From the NCBI RefSeq assembly GCF_000720725.1, contig NZ_JOCQ01000089.1, positions 5,195 through 69,194 on the forward strand: a DNA stretch of 64,000 nt. Reading direction: 5' to 3'. The stretch is from Streptomyces rimosus subsp. rimosus. Lineage in GTDB: Bacteria; Actinomycetota; Actinomycetes; Streptomycetales; Streptomycetaceae. Both the position numbers and the translations under genes were made by a program. Positions 1 through 7,863 of the stretch are shown here, in pieces. The notes beneath the pieces are model-generated. The model saw only the letters and a program-made list of their open reading frames with translations. It searched no databases and was not told the DNA's origin. Numbering within the stretch: position 1 is the stretch's first letter; each line of letters starts with the position of its first letter.

Positions 1-1
1 G

Positions 2-421
2 GACAAGGGCAAGGACGGTACGGGCAAGCAGCAGACCGAGGTCCCGGTGCCGCCGAACTCGGGCGAGGGCGAGCGGGTCGTCTACGCGCTGGGCGCGCGC
101 CGGGTGTGGCTGGTCACGGCGGACGGCAAGGTGAAGCGGACGTTCGAGGTCACGCCGAGCACCGTGTCCCCGGCGCCGGGGACGTACAAGGTCAACGGTC
201 GGTCGCTGAAGATCCCCGGCTCGGACGGGGTGCCGATCGAACACGTGGTGCGTTTCACGATGGCCGAGGGCGTCGTGGTCGGCTTCAGCTCGGCGGTCGA
301 CGGCTCGATGCCGGACCCGAACGCGAAGAAGAAGACCGGCGGTATCCGGGAGACCCGCGAGGACGGCACGGCGCTGTGGGACTTCGCGCTGGGGGGAACG
401 AAGGTCGTCGTCGTTTCCTGA
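2..421 (+). CDS. Secreted L,D-transpeptidase-like protein, C-terminal part (5' end outside window)
   Basis: The reading frame is open from base 2 and ends at a TGA at 419-421, so only the last ~139 residues are present. The visible part is a beta-rich domain (YALGARRVWLVTADGKV, PSTVSPAPGTYKV, IEHVVRF, GVVVGFSSAVDG) resembling the fold around YkuD L,D-transpeptidases and related streptomycete exported proteins. I see no SHGC-type catalytic Cys/His motif in the part shown, so enzymatic activity is doubtful. A GTG at 47 would be an internal start; the frame clearly continues upstream, so it was not used. The gene converges with the small minus-strand gene at 465-677. The family assignment rests on overall pattern only. 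Confidence 0.5.
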   Translation, partial: DKGKDGTGKQQTEVPVPPNSGEGERVVYALGARRVWLVTADGKVKRTFEVTPSTVSPAPGTYKVNGRSLKIPGSDGVPIEHVVRFTMAEGVVVGFSSAVDGSMPDPNAKKKTGGIRETREDGTALWDFALGGTKVVVVS

Positions 422-464
422 GGGCGGGTGCCTGAAGGGCGACGCCTGGGCGTGGGGGCTCCCC

Positions 465-677
465 CTACGCCGCGTCGCGCCTCCCCGCCTCCTGCGGGCC
501 GATGACCCGCGTCCCGTCCGCCTCCGCTTCCGTGCCCTCCTCGGCACGTGCCGGCGGCTCCGGGGGCGTGGACACCGCGCTGGCCGCGGCGCACGCCGCC
601 AGCAGTTCGTTCATGGTCGGCGACGGCTCGGTCGCGCCGCTGCGGACCCCTGCGGTGACGGGCTGGTGGGCCGACAT
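465..677 (-). CDS. Small conserved actinomycete protein of unknown function (70 aa)
   Basis: This is a 70-residue acidic, Ala/Pro-rich protein with a short helical core (PTMNELLAACAAASAVSTPP) and a polar tail. The ATG at 677 is preceded at about 7 nt by a good ribosome binding site (GGGAGG on the minus strand), which supports a real gene despite its size. No signal peptide, transmembrane helix or catalytic motif is visible, and I do not recognise a function. An iron-box-like palindrome lies at 717-730, about 40 bp upstream of the start, so expression may respond to iron. It lies downstream of tsaE but separated by ~170 bp, so it probably has its own promoter. Confidence 0.6.
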   Translation of the reverse strand: MSAHQPVTAGVRSGATEPSPTMNELLAACAAASAVSTPPEPPARAEEGTEAEADGTRVIGPQEAGRRDAA

Positions 678-716
678 GGATGCCTCCCGTGGCTCTGGGC
701 GGGCAAGCGGGCGTAG

Positions 717-730
717 TTAGGCAGACCTAA
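717..730. promoter_or_regulatory. Candidate DtxR/DmdR-type iron box
   Basis: The plus strand reads TTAGG-CAGA-CCTAA; on the minus strand TTAGGT..G.CTAAC matches 13 of 19 positions of the actinobacterial iron-box consensus (TTAGGTTAGGCTAACCTAA). It sits ~40 bp upstream of the small minus-strand gene at 465-677, where a repressor site would overlap the promoter. The match is seen in the sequence; iron regulation is inference. Confidence 0.45.
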
Positions 731-843
731 CCGACTCTCTCTTCACCCATGTGACCACGTTCGGCGCCGCGCGCGCAACATCTTCCCGACGGCTTGTCGG
801 AAACTACGGTACGGCCGGCCGCCCGCTCCCCGGCCGGTACGCC

Positions 844-1389
844 CTACTCCCCCGCCAGCACCGTCAGGTCCACGTCCGCCCAGCGCCGCCCGACACCGCG
901 GACGGAGACCTCGCGTACGTCGTCCTCGTCCGTCACCACGTCGGAGTGCGCACCGTCCGGCAGGCCCGGCGCGTCCGCGCCCACCGCGCGCTCGATGACC
1001 AGGTGCAGCCGGTCCTCGGACAGCTCCTCGACCTTGTCCTCGCCCCACTCCACGACCACCACCGACTCCGGCAGCGACACGTCGAGGTCCAGGTCCTCCA
1101 TCTCGTCCAGCCCGCCGCCGAGCCGGTACGCGTCCACGTGCACCAGGGCCGGGCCCGCGCCCAGCGGCGGGTGCACCCGGGCGATCACGAACGTCGGCGA
1201 GGTGACCGCGCCGCGCACGCCCAGGCCCTCGCCCAGGCCGCGGGTCAGCGTCGTCTTGCCCGCTCCCAGCTCCCCGGTCAGCATCACCAGGTCCCCCGGC
1301 CGCAGCAGTCCGGCCAGCCTGCGGCCCAACTCCAGCATGCGCGTGGGGGACTTGACGGTTACGTGCACGGTCGTCTCGGTGGCGCTCAT
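844..1389 (-). CDS. tsaE: tRNA threonylcarbamoyladenosine biosynthesis ATPase TsaE
   Basis: TsaE (YjeE family) is the ATPase that works with TsaB and TsaD in making t6A37 of ANN-decoding tRNAs in the cytosol. The 181-residue protein carries a Walker A loop (GELGAGKTT, residues 39-47), the SPTF motif, HVDAYRL and the VVVVEWGED strand typical of the family. The frame is open to 1584, but that extension overlaps the upstream hydrolase gene and reads as low-complexity shadow; the ATG at 1389 (MSATETTVHV) gives the normal family length. It follows the alr-hydrolase pair by 71 bp on the same strand, a common actinomycete order. tsaB and tsaD are not in the window. Confidence 0.93.
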   Translation of the reverse strand: MSATETTVHVTVKSPTRMLELGRRLAGLLRPGDLVMLTGELGAGKTTLTRGLGEGLGVRGAVTSPTFVIARVHPPLGAGPALVHVDAYRLGGGLDEMEDLDLDVSLPESVVVVEWGEDKVEELSEDRLHLVIERAVGADAPGLPDGAHSDVVTDEDDVREVSVRGVGRRWADVDLTVLAGE

Positions 1390-1460
1390 GCGCCGATGGT
1401 ACGGGGCACACAACCGGCATTCCGAACCCGACCGCGGCGGGCGGGTGCCGGAACGCCGCC

Positions 1461-2723
1461 CTACGCCCGCGCCGACCGGGCCGCTGCCGCCGTCGCCGCC
1501 GCCCGTTCGATCAGCGTCTCCAGATGGCTCGTGACCACCTCGGGCCGCTCCAGCATCACCAGGTGTCCCGCGCCCGGCTCGCACACCGACTCGGCGCCCG
1601 GCAGCAGCCCGGCGATGGTGTCGCTGTGGTCGGACGGGGTGATCAGGTCCCGGTCGCCGGCCAGCACCAGGGCCGGTACGGCGTCGAACGCGGCCAGCGC
1701 CTCGGTCTTGTCGTGCACCGCGAAGGCCGGGAAGAACTCGGCGACGACATCGATCGGCGTCGCCTCGATCATCCGTTCGGCGAACCGCGCCACCCCCGGG
1801 TCCACCTCTTTCGGCGTACCGAACGAATACCGCTTGACCAGGCCGGCGAAGAGGTCGGCGGTCGCCCGGCGGCCCTTCTCGACCAGCTCGCTCTGCGAGC
1901 CGAGCGCCTTGAGCACGCCCGGCGCCAGCTTGTGGAACGCCTTGACGCCCAGCGACGGCAGCCCGAAGGCGACCTCGCTGAGCCGTCCCGCGGAGGTACC
2001 GATCAGCGCCACGCCGACCACCCGCTCCGCGACGTACTCCGGATACTGGTCGGCCAGCGCCATCACGGTCATGCCGCCCATGGAGTGCCCGACCAGCACG
2101 ATCGGCCCCTCCGGCACGGTGGTGTCCAGCACCGCCTTCAAATCCCGGCCGAGCAGGTCGATGGTGACCGGCTCGGTGCCCTCGCGCTGTGCCCTGCCGC
2201 GCTCCGAGCGGCCGTGGCTGCGCTGGTCCCAGTGGACCGTGCGCACCGCGCCGCGCAGGGCCGCGCGCTGGAAGTGCCAGGAGTCCTGGCTGAGGCAGTA
2301 GCCGTGGCAGAAGACGACCGTGGGCGCCTCGGCGCGGCGCCCCAGCAGCTTCAGCAGCCGCTTGCGGCGCGCGCCGGCGGTGCCGCCGCCCTTGGCGCCC
2401 TTGCCGTCACCCGGCTCGTCGATCTCGTAGTGCAGCTCCGTGCCGTCCTCGGCCACGGCCGTGCCCGGCGTGCCGCGCAGCGTGCCGTACGGGCCCGCCG
2501 CGTCCAGCGCGAGCCGCGCCTTGCGCCGCATGCCCCGGCCGACCGTCAGCCGTTCGATGGCCACGCCCGCGGCGGCACCCGCCGCCACCACGCCGATCGC
2601 CGCCCCGGCGATGCCCGCGTGGCGTCCGGCCCGCGTCCAGCCGCCGACCGCCGTCGCCGCCTCGGCCGCCGCTCCCGCCGCGTCGATCGCGGTGTCGGCG
2701 GCCGCCCCCGTCCTGTCACTCAT
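1461..2723 (-). CDS. Alpha/beta hydrolase with N-terminal membrane anchor
   Basis: This 420-residue alpha/beta-hydrolase-fold protein shows an oxyanion-loop HGYCLS, the nucleophile elbow GHSMGG, an acid in AGDRDLITP and the catalytic His in GAGHLVMLERPE. An Ala/Gly-rich hydrophobic stretch near residues 37-57 followed by an Arg-containing segment suggests a single membrane anchor. The substrate is unknown; family members are esterases, lipases or peroxidase-like hydrolases. Its start overlaps the stop of alr by 4 nt (2720-2723), so the two are translationally coupled, and tsaE follows. The alr-hydrolase-tsaE order is conserved in streptomycetes, but a role in wall metabolism is only inferred from that. 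Confidence 0.85.
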   Translation of the reverse strand: MSDRTGAAADTAIDAAGAAAEAATAVGGWTRAGRHAGIAGAAIGVVAAGAAAGVAIERLTVGRGMRRKARLALDAAGPYGTLRGTPGTAVAEDGTELHYEIDEPGDGKGAKGGGTAGARRKRLLKLLGRRAEAPTVVFCHGYCLSQDSWHFQRAALRGAVRTVHWDQRSHGRSERGRAQREGTEPVTIDLLGRDLKAVLDTTVPEGPIVLVGHSMGGMTVMALADQYPEYVAERVVGVALIGTSAGRLSEVAFGLPSLGVKAFHKLAPGVLKALGSQSELVEKGRRATADLFAGLVKRYSFGTPKEVDPGVARFAERMIEATPIDVVAEFFPAFAVHDKTEALAAFDAVPALVLAGDRDLITPSDHSDTIAGLLPGAESVCEPGAGHLVMLERPEVVTSHLETLIERAAATAAAARSARA

Positions 2724-3880
2724 GTCCCGCTCCCCGTGTCCGCGCGCTCATCAACATAGACGCGTGGCACCCGGGTACCGATCCGCGTGACGATTTCGTA
2801 CCCGATGGTGCCCGTCGCACGCGCCCAGTCCTCGGCGGTCGGCTCGCCCCGGTCCCCCGGGCCGAACAGCACAGCCACGTCTCCCACCTGGGCCGGGTCC
2901 CCGCCAAGATCGACCACAAACTGATCCATCGCGATCCGTCCGGCGACCGTCCGCCATTTGCCCGCGACCAGCACCGGTCCGCTGCCCGACGCATGCCGGG
3001 GGATGCCGTCGGCGTAGCCGAGCGGCACGAGGGCGAGGGTGGTGTCACCGGACGTCGTGTACTGGTGCCCGTACGAGACGCCATGGCCGCCGGGTACCCG
3101 CTTCACCGACGCCAGCGACGCCTCCAGCGTCATCACCGGCCGCAGCCCGAAGTCCTCCGGCACGCCCATCTCGGGGCTGGGCGAGATGCCGTAGATGCCG
3201 ATCCCGGCGCGCACCAGATCGAAGTGCGCCTGGGGGAGGCTGAGCAGCGCCGGGGTGTTGGCGTGGTGCCGTACCTCCGGGTCCAGCCCGGCCTTGCGGA
3301 CCACCGCGTCGGCCTCGGCGAAGGCCGTGAGCTGGGCGTCGATGGAGGGGTGGCCCGGCTCGTCGGCGCAGGCGAAGTGCGACCAGACGCCGGTGACGCG
3401 GATCGCGCCCTCGGCCTCGGCGGCGCGCGCGGCGGCGACCAGCTCGGCCCAGTCGGCGGGCTGGCAGCCGTTGCGCCCCAGACCGGTGTCGACCTTCAGC
3501 TGCACCCGGGCGGTACGGCCGCAGGCCCGCGCCGCGTCCATGACCTCGCGCAGCGCCCACATGCCGCTGACCGACACGTCGATGTCCTGCTCGATGGCCT
3601 GCCGCCAGGGCCCGCCGGGCGTCCACAGCCAGCACATCAGGTGGCCGGTGTCGCCCGCGTCCCGCAGCGCGAACGCCTCCTCCGGCAGGGCCGTACCCAG
3701 CCAGGTGGCCCCGGCCTCCCGCGCGGCGCGGGCGCACCGGACGGCACCGTGGCCGTAGCCGTCCGACTTCACCACGGCCATCAGCTCGGCCCGTGGTGCG
3801 CGGGCCCGCAGCGCCCGCACATTGGAGCGCACCGCGGCGAGGTCGATGGCCGCACGGGCACGCATGGCTGTGTGGTTCAT
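2720..3880 (-). CDS. alr: Alanine racemase (PLP-dependent)
   Basis: Alr interconverts L- and D-alanine for peptidoglycan. The 386-residue protein has the PLP-binding lysine in AVVKSDGYGHG (Lys38), the barrel motifs LKVDTGLGRNG and HHANTPA, and the second-domain tyrosine region GVSYGHQY that supplies the opposite catalytic base from the partner subunit. GYADGIPR and GRIAMDQF are also family hallmarks. Length fits type III fold enzymes. The start ATG at 3880 (MNHTAMRARAAIDL) could alternatively be the second Met. The 3' end overlaps the hydrolase start, and nnrD lies 65 bp upstream on the same strand. Confidence 0.96.
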   Translation of the reverse strand: MNHTAMRARAAIDLAAVRSNVRALRARAPRAELMAVVKSDGYGHGAVRCARAAREAGATWLGTALPEEAFALRDAGDTGHLMCWLWTPGGPWRQAIEQDIDVSVSGMWALREVMDAARACGRTARVQLKVDTGLGRNGCQPADWAELVAAARAAEAEGAIRVTGVWSHFACADEPGHPSIDAQLTAFAEADAVVRKAGLDPEVRHHANTPALLSLPQAHFDLVRAGIGIYGISPSPEMGVPEDFGLRPVMTLEASLASVKRVPGGHGVSYGHQYTTSGDTTLALVPLGYADGIPRHASGSGPVLVAGKWRTVAGRIAMDQFVVDLGGDPAQVGDVAVLFGPGDRGEPTAEDWARATGTIGYEIVTRIGTRVPRVYVDERADTGSGT

Positions 3881-3945
3881 CCACCCAGTGTCTCAGGACG
3901 GGGGTTGGGGCCTGGAGAGGCAGGTGAAAAGAGCGTGCGCCGCCC

Positions 3946-5373
3946 TCAGGGCCGGCTGACGTCCCGCCACGCCTCCCCCAGCGCCCCCGCCACGTCCGTC
4001 GCCAGGATCGGCGCGCCGTCCGGGGTGGCCGCCAGCCGGGCCGCCAGGCCGTGCAGATACGCGCCCACGGAGGCGGCGTCGCGCGCGGACAGGCCGGTGG
4101 CCAGCAGCGATCCGGTCAGGCCGGACAGCACGTCGCCGCTGCCGGCGGTGGCCAGCCAGCCGGTGCCGGTGGGGTTGGCGCGTACGGGGCCGCCCGCCGG
4201 GCCTGCTACGAGGGTGGTGGAGCCCTTCAGGAGGGCCGTGGCGCCGTACCGCTCGGCCAGTTCCCGTACGGAGCGCAGGCGGGACGCCTCCACGTCCGCC
4301 CGGTCGGCGCCGAGCAGCGCGGCGGCCTCTCCGGCGTGCGGTGTCAGCAGGGTCGGCGCGGCACGGTCCCGTACCCGCGCGGCGTCCAGGAAGCGCAGCC
4401 CGTCGGCGTCCACCAGCACGGGTACGTCGGAATCCAGCACGTCCGCCACGGCGTCGCCGTCGTCGCCGATGCCCGGGCCGATGACCCAGGACTGGACGCG
4501 GCCCGCCTTGGAGGGCGGTCCTGCGTGGACGAGCGTCTCCGGGAACTGCGCCAGCACCTCTTCGGCCGCCGGGCCCACGTACCGTACGGCCCCGGCGCCG
4601 CCCCGCAGCGCGCCGGACACGGCCAGCACCGCGGCGCCCGGATAGCGCGCGGAGCCCGCGACCACGCCCACCACGCCGCGCCGGTACTTGTCGCTCTCCG
4701 CCGAGGGGCGGGGCAGCAGGTCCGACACGTCCGCGTACTGAAGCGCCTCCACCCCGGCGTCCTCGGGCAGGTCCAGGCCGATGTCCACCAGCCGCAGCGC
4801 GCCCGCGTACTCGCGCGCCGGGTCGATCAGCAGGCCCGGCTTGTACGCGCCGAAGGTCACCGTCACATCGGCCCGTACCGCCTCCCCCGGCACCTCTCCG
4901 GAGTCCGCGTCCACACCGCTCGGCAGGTCGACGGCCACGGTCATGGCCTGCCGGGCCGCCTCGGCCAGCCGTGCCGCCTCCGGCCGGAGCCCGCCCTTGC
5001 CGCCGATGCCGACGATGCCGTCCACGACCAGGTCGGCGCGGGCGATGTCGGCGCGGGCGTCGGCGGACACCCGGCCCCCGGCCGCCTGAAGGGCCGCCAG
5101 GCCGCCCGCGTGGGCCCGTTCCGGGGACAGCAGGACGGCGCGTACGCCCGCGCCGCGCCGGGCCAGCCGGGCGCCCGCGTACAGCGCGTCTCCGCCGTTG
5201 TCGCCGCTGCCCACGAGCAGCACGACCCGGGACCCGTACACCCGCCCCAGCAGCTCCGCGCAGGCCACCGCCAGCCCGGCGGCGGCCCGTTGCATCAGGG
5301 CCCCTTCGGGCAGCCGCGCCATCAGGTCCCGCTCGGCAGCCCGTACGACATCCACGCTGAACGCAGTCCTCAT
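3946..5373 (-). CDS. nnrD: Bifunctional NAD(P)HX epimerase/dehydratase
   Basis: This 475-residue protein repairs hydrated NAD(P)H. The N-terminal YjeF_N epimerase half (about 1-210) contains LLVGSGDNGGDALYAGARL. The C-terminal ribokinase-fold YjeF_C dehydratase half (about 230-475) contains GVVGVVAGSARYPGAA, LTPHAGEAAALLG and the nucleotide-binding TAGSGDVLSG. The ATG at 5373 (MRTAFSVDVVRAAERDLM) matches the usual family start; the longer in-frame reading to 5496 is basic low-complexity sequence and collides with acpS. The gene lies between acpS and alr in a same-strand cluster. Either nnrD or the fused nnr name may be used in databases. Confidence 0.93.
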   Translation of the reverse strand: MRTAFSVDVVRAAERDLMARLPEGALMQRAAAGLAVACAELLGRVYGSRVVLLVGSGDNGGDALYAGARLARRGAGVRAVLLSPERAHAGGLAALQAAGGRVSADARADIARADLVVDGIVGIGGKGGLRPEAARLAEAARQAMTVAVDLPSGVDADSGEVPGEAVRADVTVTFGAYKPGLLIDPAREYAGALRLVDIGLDLPEDAGVEALQYADVSDLLPRPSAESDKYRRGVVGVVAGSARYPGAAVLAVSGALRGGAGAVRYVGPAAEEVLAQFPETLVHAGPPSKAGRVQSWVIGPGIGDDGDAVADVLDSDVPVLVDADGLRFLDAARVRDRAAPTLLTPHAGEAAALLGADRADVEASRLRSVRELAERYGATALLKGSTTLVAGPAGGPVRANPTGTGWLATAGSGDVLSGLTGSLLATGLSARDAASVGAYLHGLAARLAATPDGAPILATDVAGALGEAWRDVSRP

Positions 5374-5492
5374 GCCCCCAGTCTCACCCCGGGCGGCGGC
5401 AACATTCCTCCGGCTCGCCCGGCGCACCGGACGGTACGGCCCTGCGGCCGGATCGCGTACGGATCGCGTACGGACGGCCACGGGGGCACCGC

Positions 5493-5861
5493 TCACCCCT
5501 CCGCGATCACCACCGCCGAGGCCACGCCCGCGTCGTGACTGAGCGACACGTGCCAGGACCGGACGCCCAGTTCCGCCGCTCGTTCGGCCACCGTCCCGCG
5601 GATCTGGAGTATCGGCTGCCCGGACTCCAGCACCGCCACCTCCGCGTCCGTCCAGTGCAGCCCGCCGGGCGCGCCCAGCGCCTTGGCCACCGCCTCCTTG
5701 GCGGCGAACCGGGCGGCGAGCGAGGCGGTGCCCCGGCGCTCCCCGCTGGGCAGCGTCAACTCCCGCTCGACGAACAGCCGGTGCGCCAGCTCCGGGGTGC
5801 GCTCCAGGGCCGCCCCGAAGCGGTCGATCTCGGCTACGTCGATACCGACCCCGATGATCAT
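5493..5861 (-). CDS. acpS: Holo-[acyl-carrier-protein] synthase
   Basis: AcpS moves phosphopantetheine from CoA to a conserved serine of apo-ACP. The 122-residue protein begins MIIGVGIDVAEIDRF, with the Mg-binding Asp8, and contains RFAAKEAVAKALG with the second acidic metal ligand; both motifs define group I phosphopantetheinyl transferases. The C-terminal WHVSLSHDAGVASA strand is also typical. The frame is open much further upstream, but that part overlaps glmS. The ATG at 5861 overlaps the glmS stop (ATGA), so glmS and acpS are translationally coupled. It supplies holo-ACP for fatty acid and probably polyketide synthesis. Confidence 0.95.
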   Translation of the reverse strand: MIIGVGIDVAEIDRFGAALERTPELAHRLFVERELTLPSGERRGTASLAARFAAKEAVAKALGAPGGLHWTDAEVAVLESGQPILQIRGTVAERAAELGVRSWHVSLSHDAGVASAVVIAEG

Positions 5862-7705
5862 TCGACGGTCACCGACTTGGCGAGGTTGCGCGGCTGGTCC
5901 ACCTCGTTGCCGCGCGCCGTGGCCAGTTCGCAGGCGAACACCTGGAGCGGCACCGCGGAGACCAGCGGCTGGAGCAGGGTGGGGGTGCGCGGGATGCGCA
6001 CGATGTGGTCCGCGTACGGGACGACCGCCTCGTCGCCCTCCTCGGCGATCACGATGGTGCGCGCGCCCCGGGCCCGGATCTCCTGGATATTGGAGACGAT
6101 CTTGCCGTGCAGGACGGACCGGCCGCGCGGCGGCGGCACGACCACCACCACCGGCACGCCCTCCTCGATCAGCGCGATCGGGCCGTGCTTCAGCTCGCCC
6201 GCCGCGAAGCCCTCCGCGTGCATGTACGCGAGTTCCTTGAGCTTGAGCGCGCCCTCCAGGGCGACGGGGTAGCCCACGTGCCGGCCCAGGAACAGCACCG
6301 TGTCCTTGTCCGCGAGGCTGCGCGCCAGCTCCCGTACCGGCTCCATCGTCCCCAGGACCTGCTCGACCTGCGTACCGACGCCGGCCAGCTCGCGCACCAC
6401 GGCCCGGATCTCGTCGCCCCACTGCGTGCCGCGCACCTGCCCCAGGTAGAGCGCGAGCAGGTAGCAGGCCACCAGCTGGGTCAGGAACGCCTTGGTGGAG
6501 GCGACCGCGACCTCGGGCCCGGCATGGGTGTAGAGCACCGCGTCCGACTCGCGCGGGATCGTCGAGCCGTTGGTGTTGCACACCGCGAGGACCTTCGCGC
6601 CCTGCTCGCGGGCGTGCCGCACCGCCATCAGGGTGTCCATCGTCTCGCCGGACTGCGAGATGGCGACGACCAGGGTGCGCGGGTCCAGGATCGGGTCCCG
6701 GTAGCGGAACTCGCTGGCCAGCTCGACCTCGCAGGGGATGCGGGTCCAGTGCTCGATCGCGTACTTGGCGATCATCCCGGCGTGGAAGGCCGTGCCGCAG
6801 GCCACTATCACCACCTTGGTGGCCTCGCGCAGCACCGCGTCATCGATGCGCACCTCGTCCAGCGAGAGCACCCCGGACCCGTCCACCCGGCCCAGCAGCG
6901 TGTCGGCGACCGCCTTCGGCTGCTCGGCGATCTCCTTGAGCATGAAGTAGTCGTAGCCGCCCTTCTCGGCAGCCGACGCGTCCCAGTCCACGTGGTACTC
7001 GCGCACCTCGCCCGGCGCCCCGTCGAAGCCGGTGACCGTCACCCCGTCCCGGCGCAGCTCCACCACCTGGTCCTGGCCCAGCTCGATCGCCTCACGGGTG
7101 TACGCGATGAACGCCGCCACGTCCGACGCGAGGAACGCCTCGTCCTCGCCGACGCCCACCACCAGCGGCGAGTTGCGGCGCGCGCCCACCACCACGTCCG
7201 GCGCGTCCGCGTGCACCGCGACCAGCGTGAACGCGCCCTCCAGGCGGCGGCACACCTGGCGCATCGCCTCGGCCAGGTCGCCGCAGGAGGAGAAGTTCTC
7301 CGCCAGCAGGTGCCCGACGACCTCGGTGTCCGTCTCGGAGGCCAACGTGTGACCGCGCTCGGAGAGTTCGGCCCGCAGCGCCGCGAAGTTCTCGATGATG
7401 CCGTTGTGGACGACGGCGACCCGCCCGGCGTTGTCCAGGTGCGGATGGGCGTTGGCGTCGGTGGGCGCGCCGTGCGTGGCCCACCGGGTGTGCCCGATCC
7501 CGGTCGTCCCGGCCGGCAGCGGACGCTCGGCCAGCTCCTTGTCGAGATTGGCGAGTTTGCCCGCCTTCTTGGCCGCGGCCAGGCCCCCGTCGGCCAGTAC
7601 GGCCACCCCGGCCGAGTCGTAGCCGCGGTACTCCAGCCGCTTCAGCCCGGCGAGCACGACGTCCAGGGCGGACCGGCCGCCCGCATACCCCACGATTCCG
7701 CACAT
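5858..7705 (-). CDS. glmS: Glutamine-fructose-6-phosphate aminotransferase (isomerizing)
   Basis: GlmS makes glucosamine-6-phosphate, the first step towards UDP-GlcNAc for cell wall. The 615-residue protein starts MCGIVGYAGG, so Cys2 becomes the N-terminal nucleophile of the glutaminase domain (about 1-230). Two SIS sugar-isomerase domains follow (VACGTAFHAG, SQSGETMDT, ASTKAFLTQL), and the C-terminal NLAKSVTVE tail closes the active site. The stop overlaps the acpS start. No glmS ribozyme-like structure is obvious in the 158-bp gap to divergent coaA. With glmM at 9.8-11.2 kb, two steps of the GlcNAc pathway are in the window. Confidence 0.97.
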   Translation of the reverse strand: MCGIVGYAGGRSALDVVLAGLKRLEYRGYDSAGVAVLADGGLAAAKKAGKLANLDKELAERPLPAGTTGIGHTRWATHGAPTDANAHPHLDNAGRVAVVHNGIIENFAALRAELSERGHTLASETDTEVVGHLLAENFSSCGDLAEAMRQVCRRLEGAFTLVAVHADAPDVVVGARRNSPLVVGVGEDEAFLASDVAAFIAYTREAIELGQDQVVELRRDGVTVTGFDGAPGEVREYHVDWDASAAEKGGYDYFMLKEIAEQPKAVADTLLGRVDGSGVLSLDEVRIDDAVLREATKVVIVACGTAFHAGMIAKYAIEHWTRIPCEVELASEFRYRDPILDPRTLVVAISQSGETMDTLMAVRHAREQGAKVLAVCNTNGSTIPRESDAVLYTHAGPEVAVASTKAFLTQLVACYLLALYLGQVRGTQWGDEIRAVVRELAGVGTQVEQVLGTMEPVRELARSLADKDTVLFLGRHVGYPVALEGALKLKELAYMHAEGFAAGELKHGPIALIEEGVPVVVVVPPPRGRSVLHGKIVSNIQEIRARGARTIVIAEEGDEAVVPYADHIVRIPRTPTLLQPLVSAVPLQVFACELATARGNEVDQPRNLAKSVTVE

Positions 7706-7851
7706 GGGGGCAGCCTACGGGGCGGCGTGATCAAAACCGCCGCTCTATACGGTCAACCCGCGGCGCCGCTGCCGTACGGCCCGTGCACGGCCCGTACGCG
7801 ACACGGAAGGCCACAACCCCACCCCGGAGTGAACCGGGCGCCACGCGCGCG

Positions 7852-7857
7852 GACAAT
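7852..7857 (+). promoter_or_regulatory. -10 element of a probably leaderless coaA transcript
   Basis: GACAAT resembles the Streptomyces -10 hexamer and ends 6 nt before the coaA GTG at 7864. No ribosome binding site precedes that codon, so transcription and translation may begin at the same base. This is inferred from spacing; no convincing -35 is visible. Confidence 0.4.
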
Positions 7858-7863
7858 GGGCGC

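Noticed and set aside
5858..7863. glmS ribozyme or riboswitch upstream of glmS
   Set aside because: No pseudoknot-like core is seen in the 158 bp upstream, and such ribozymes are known mainly from Firmicutes.
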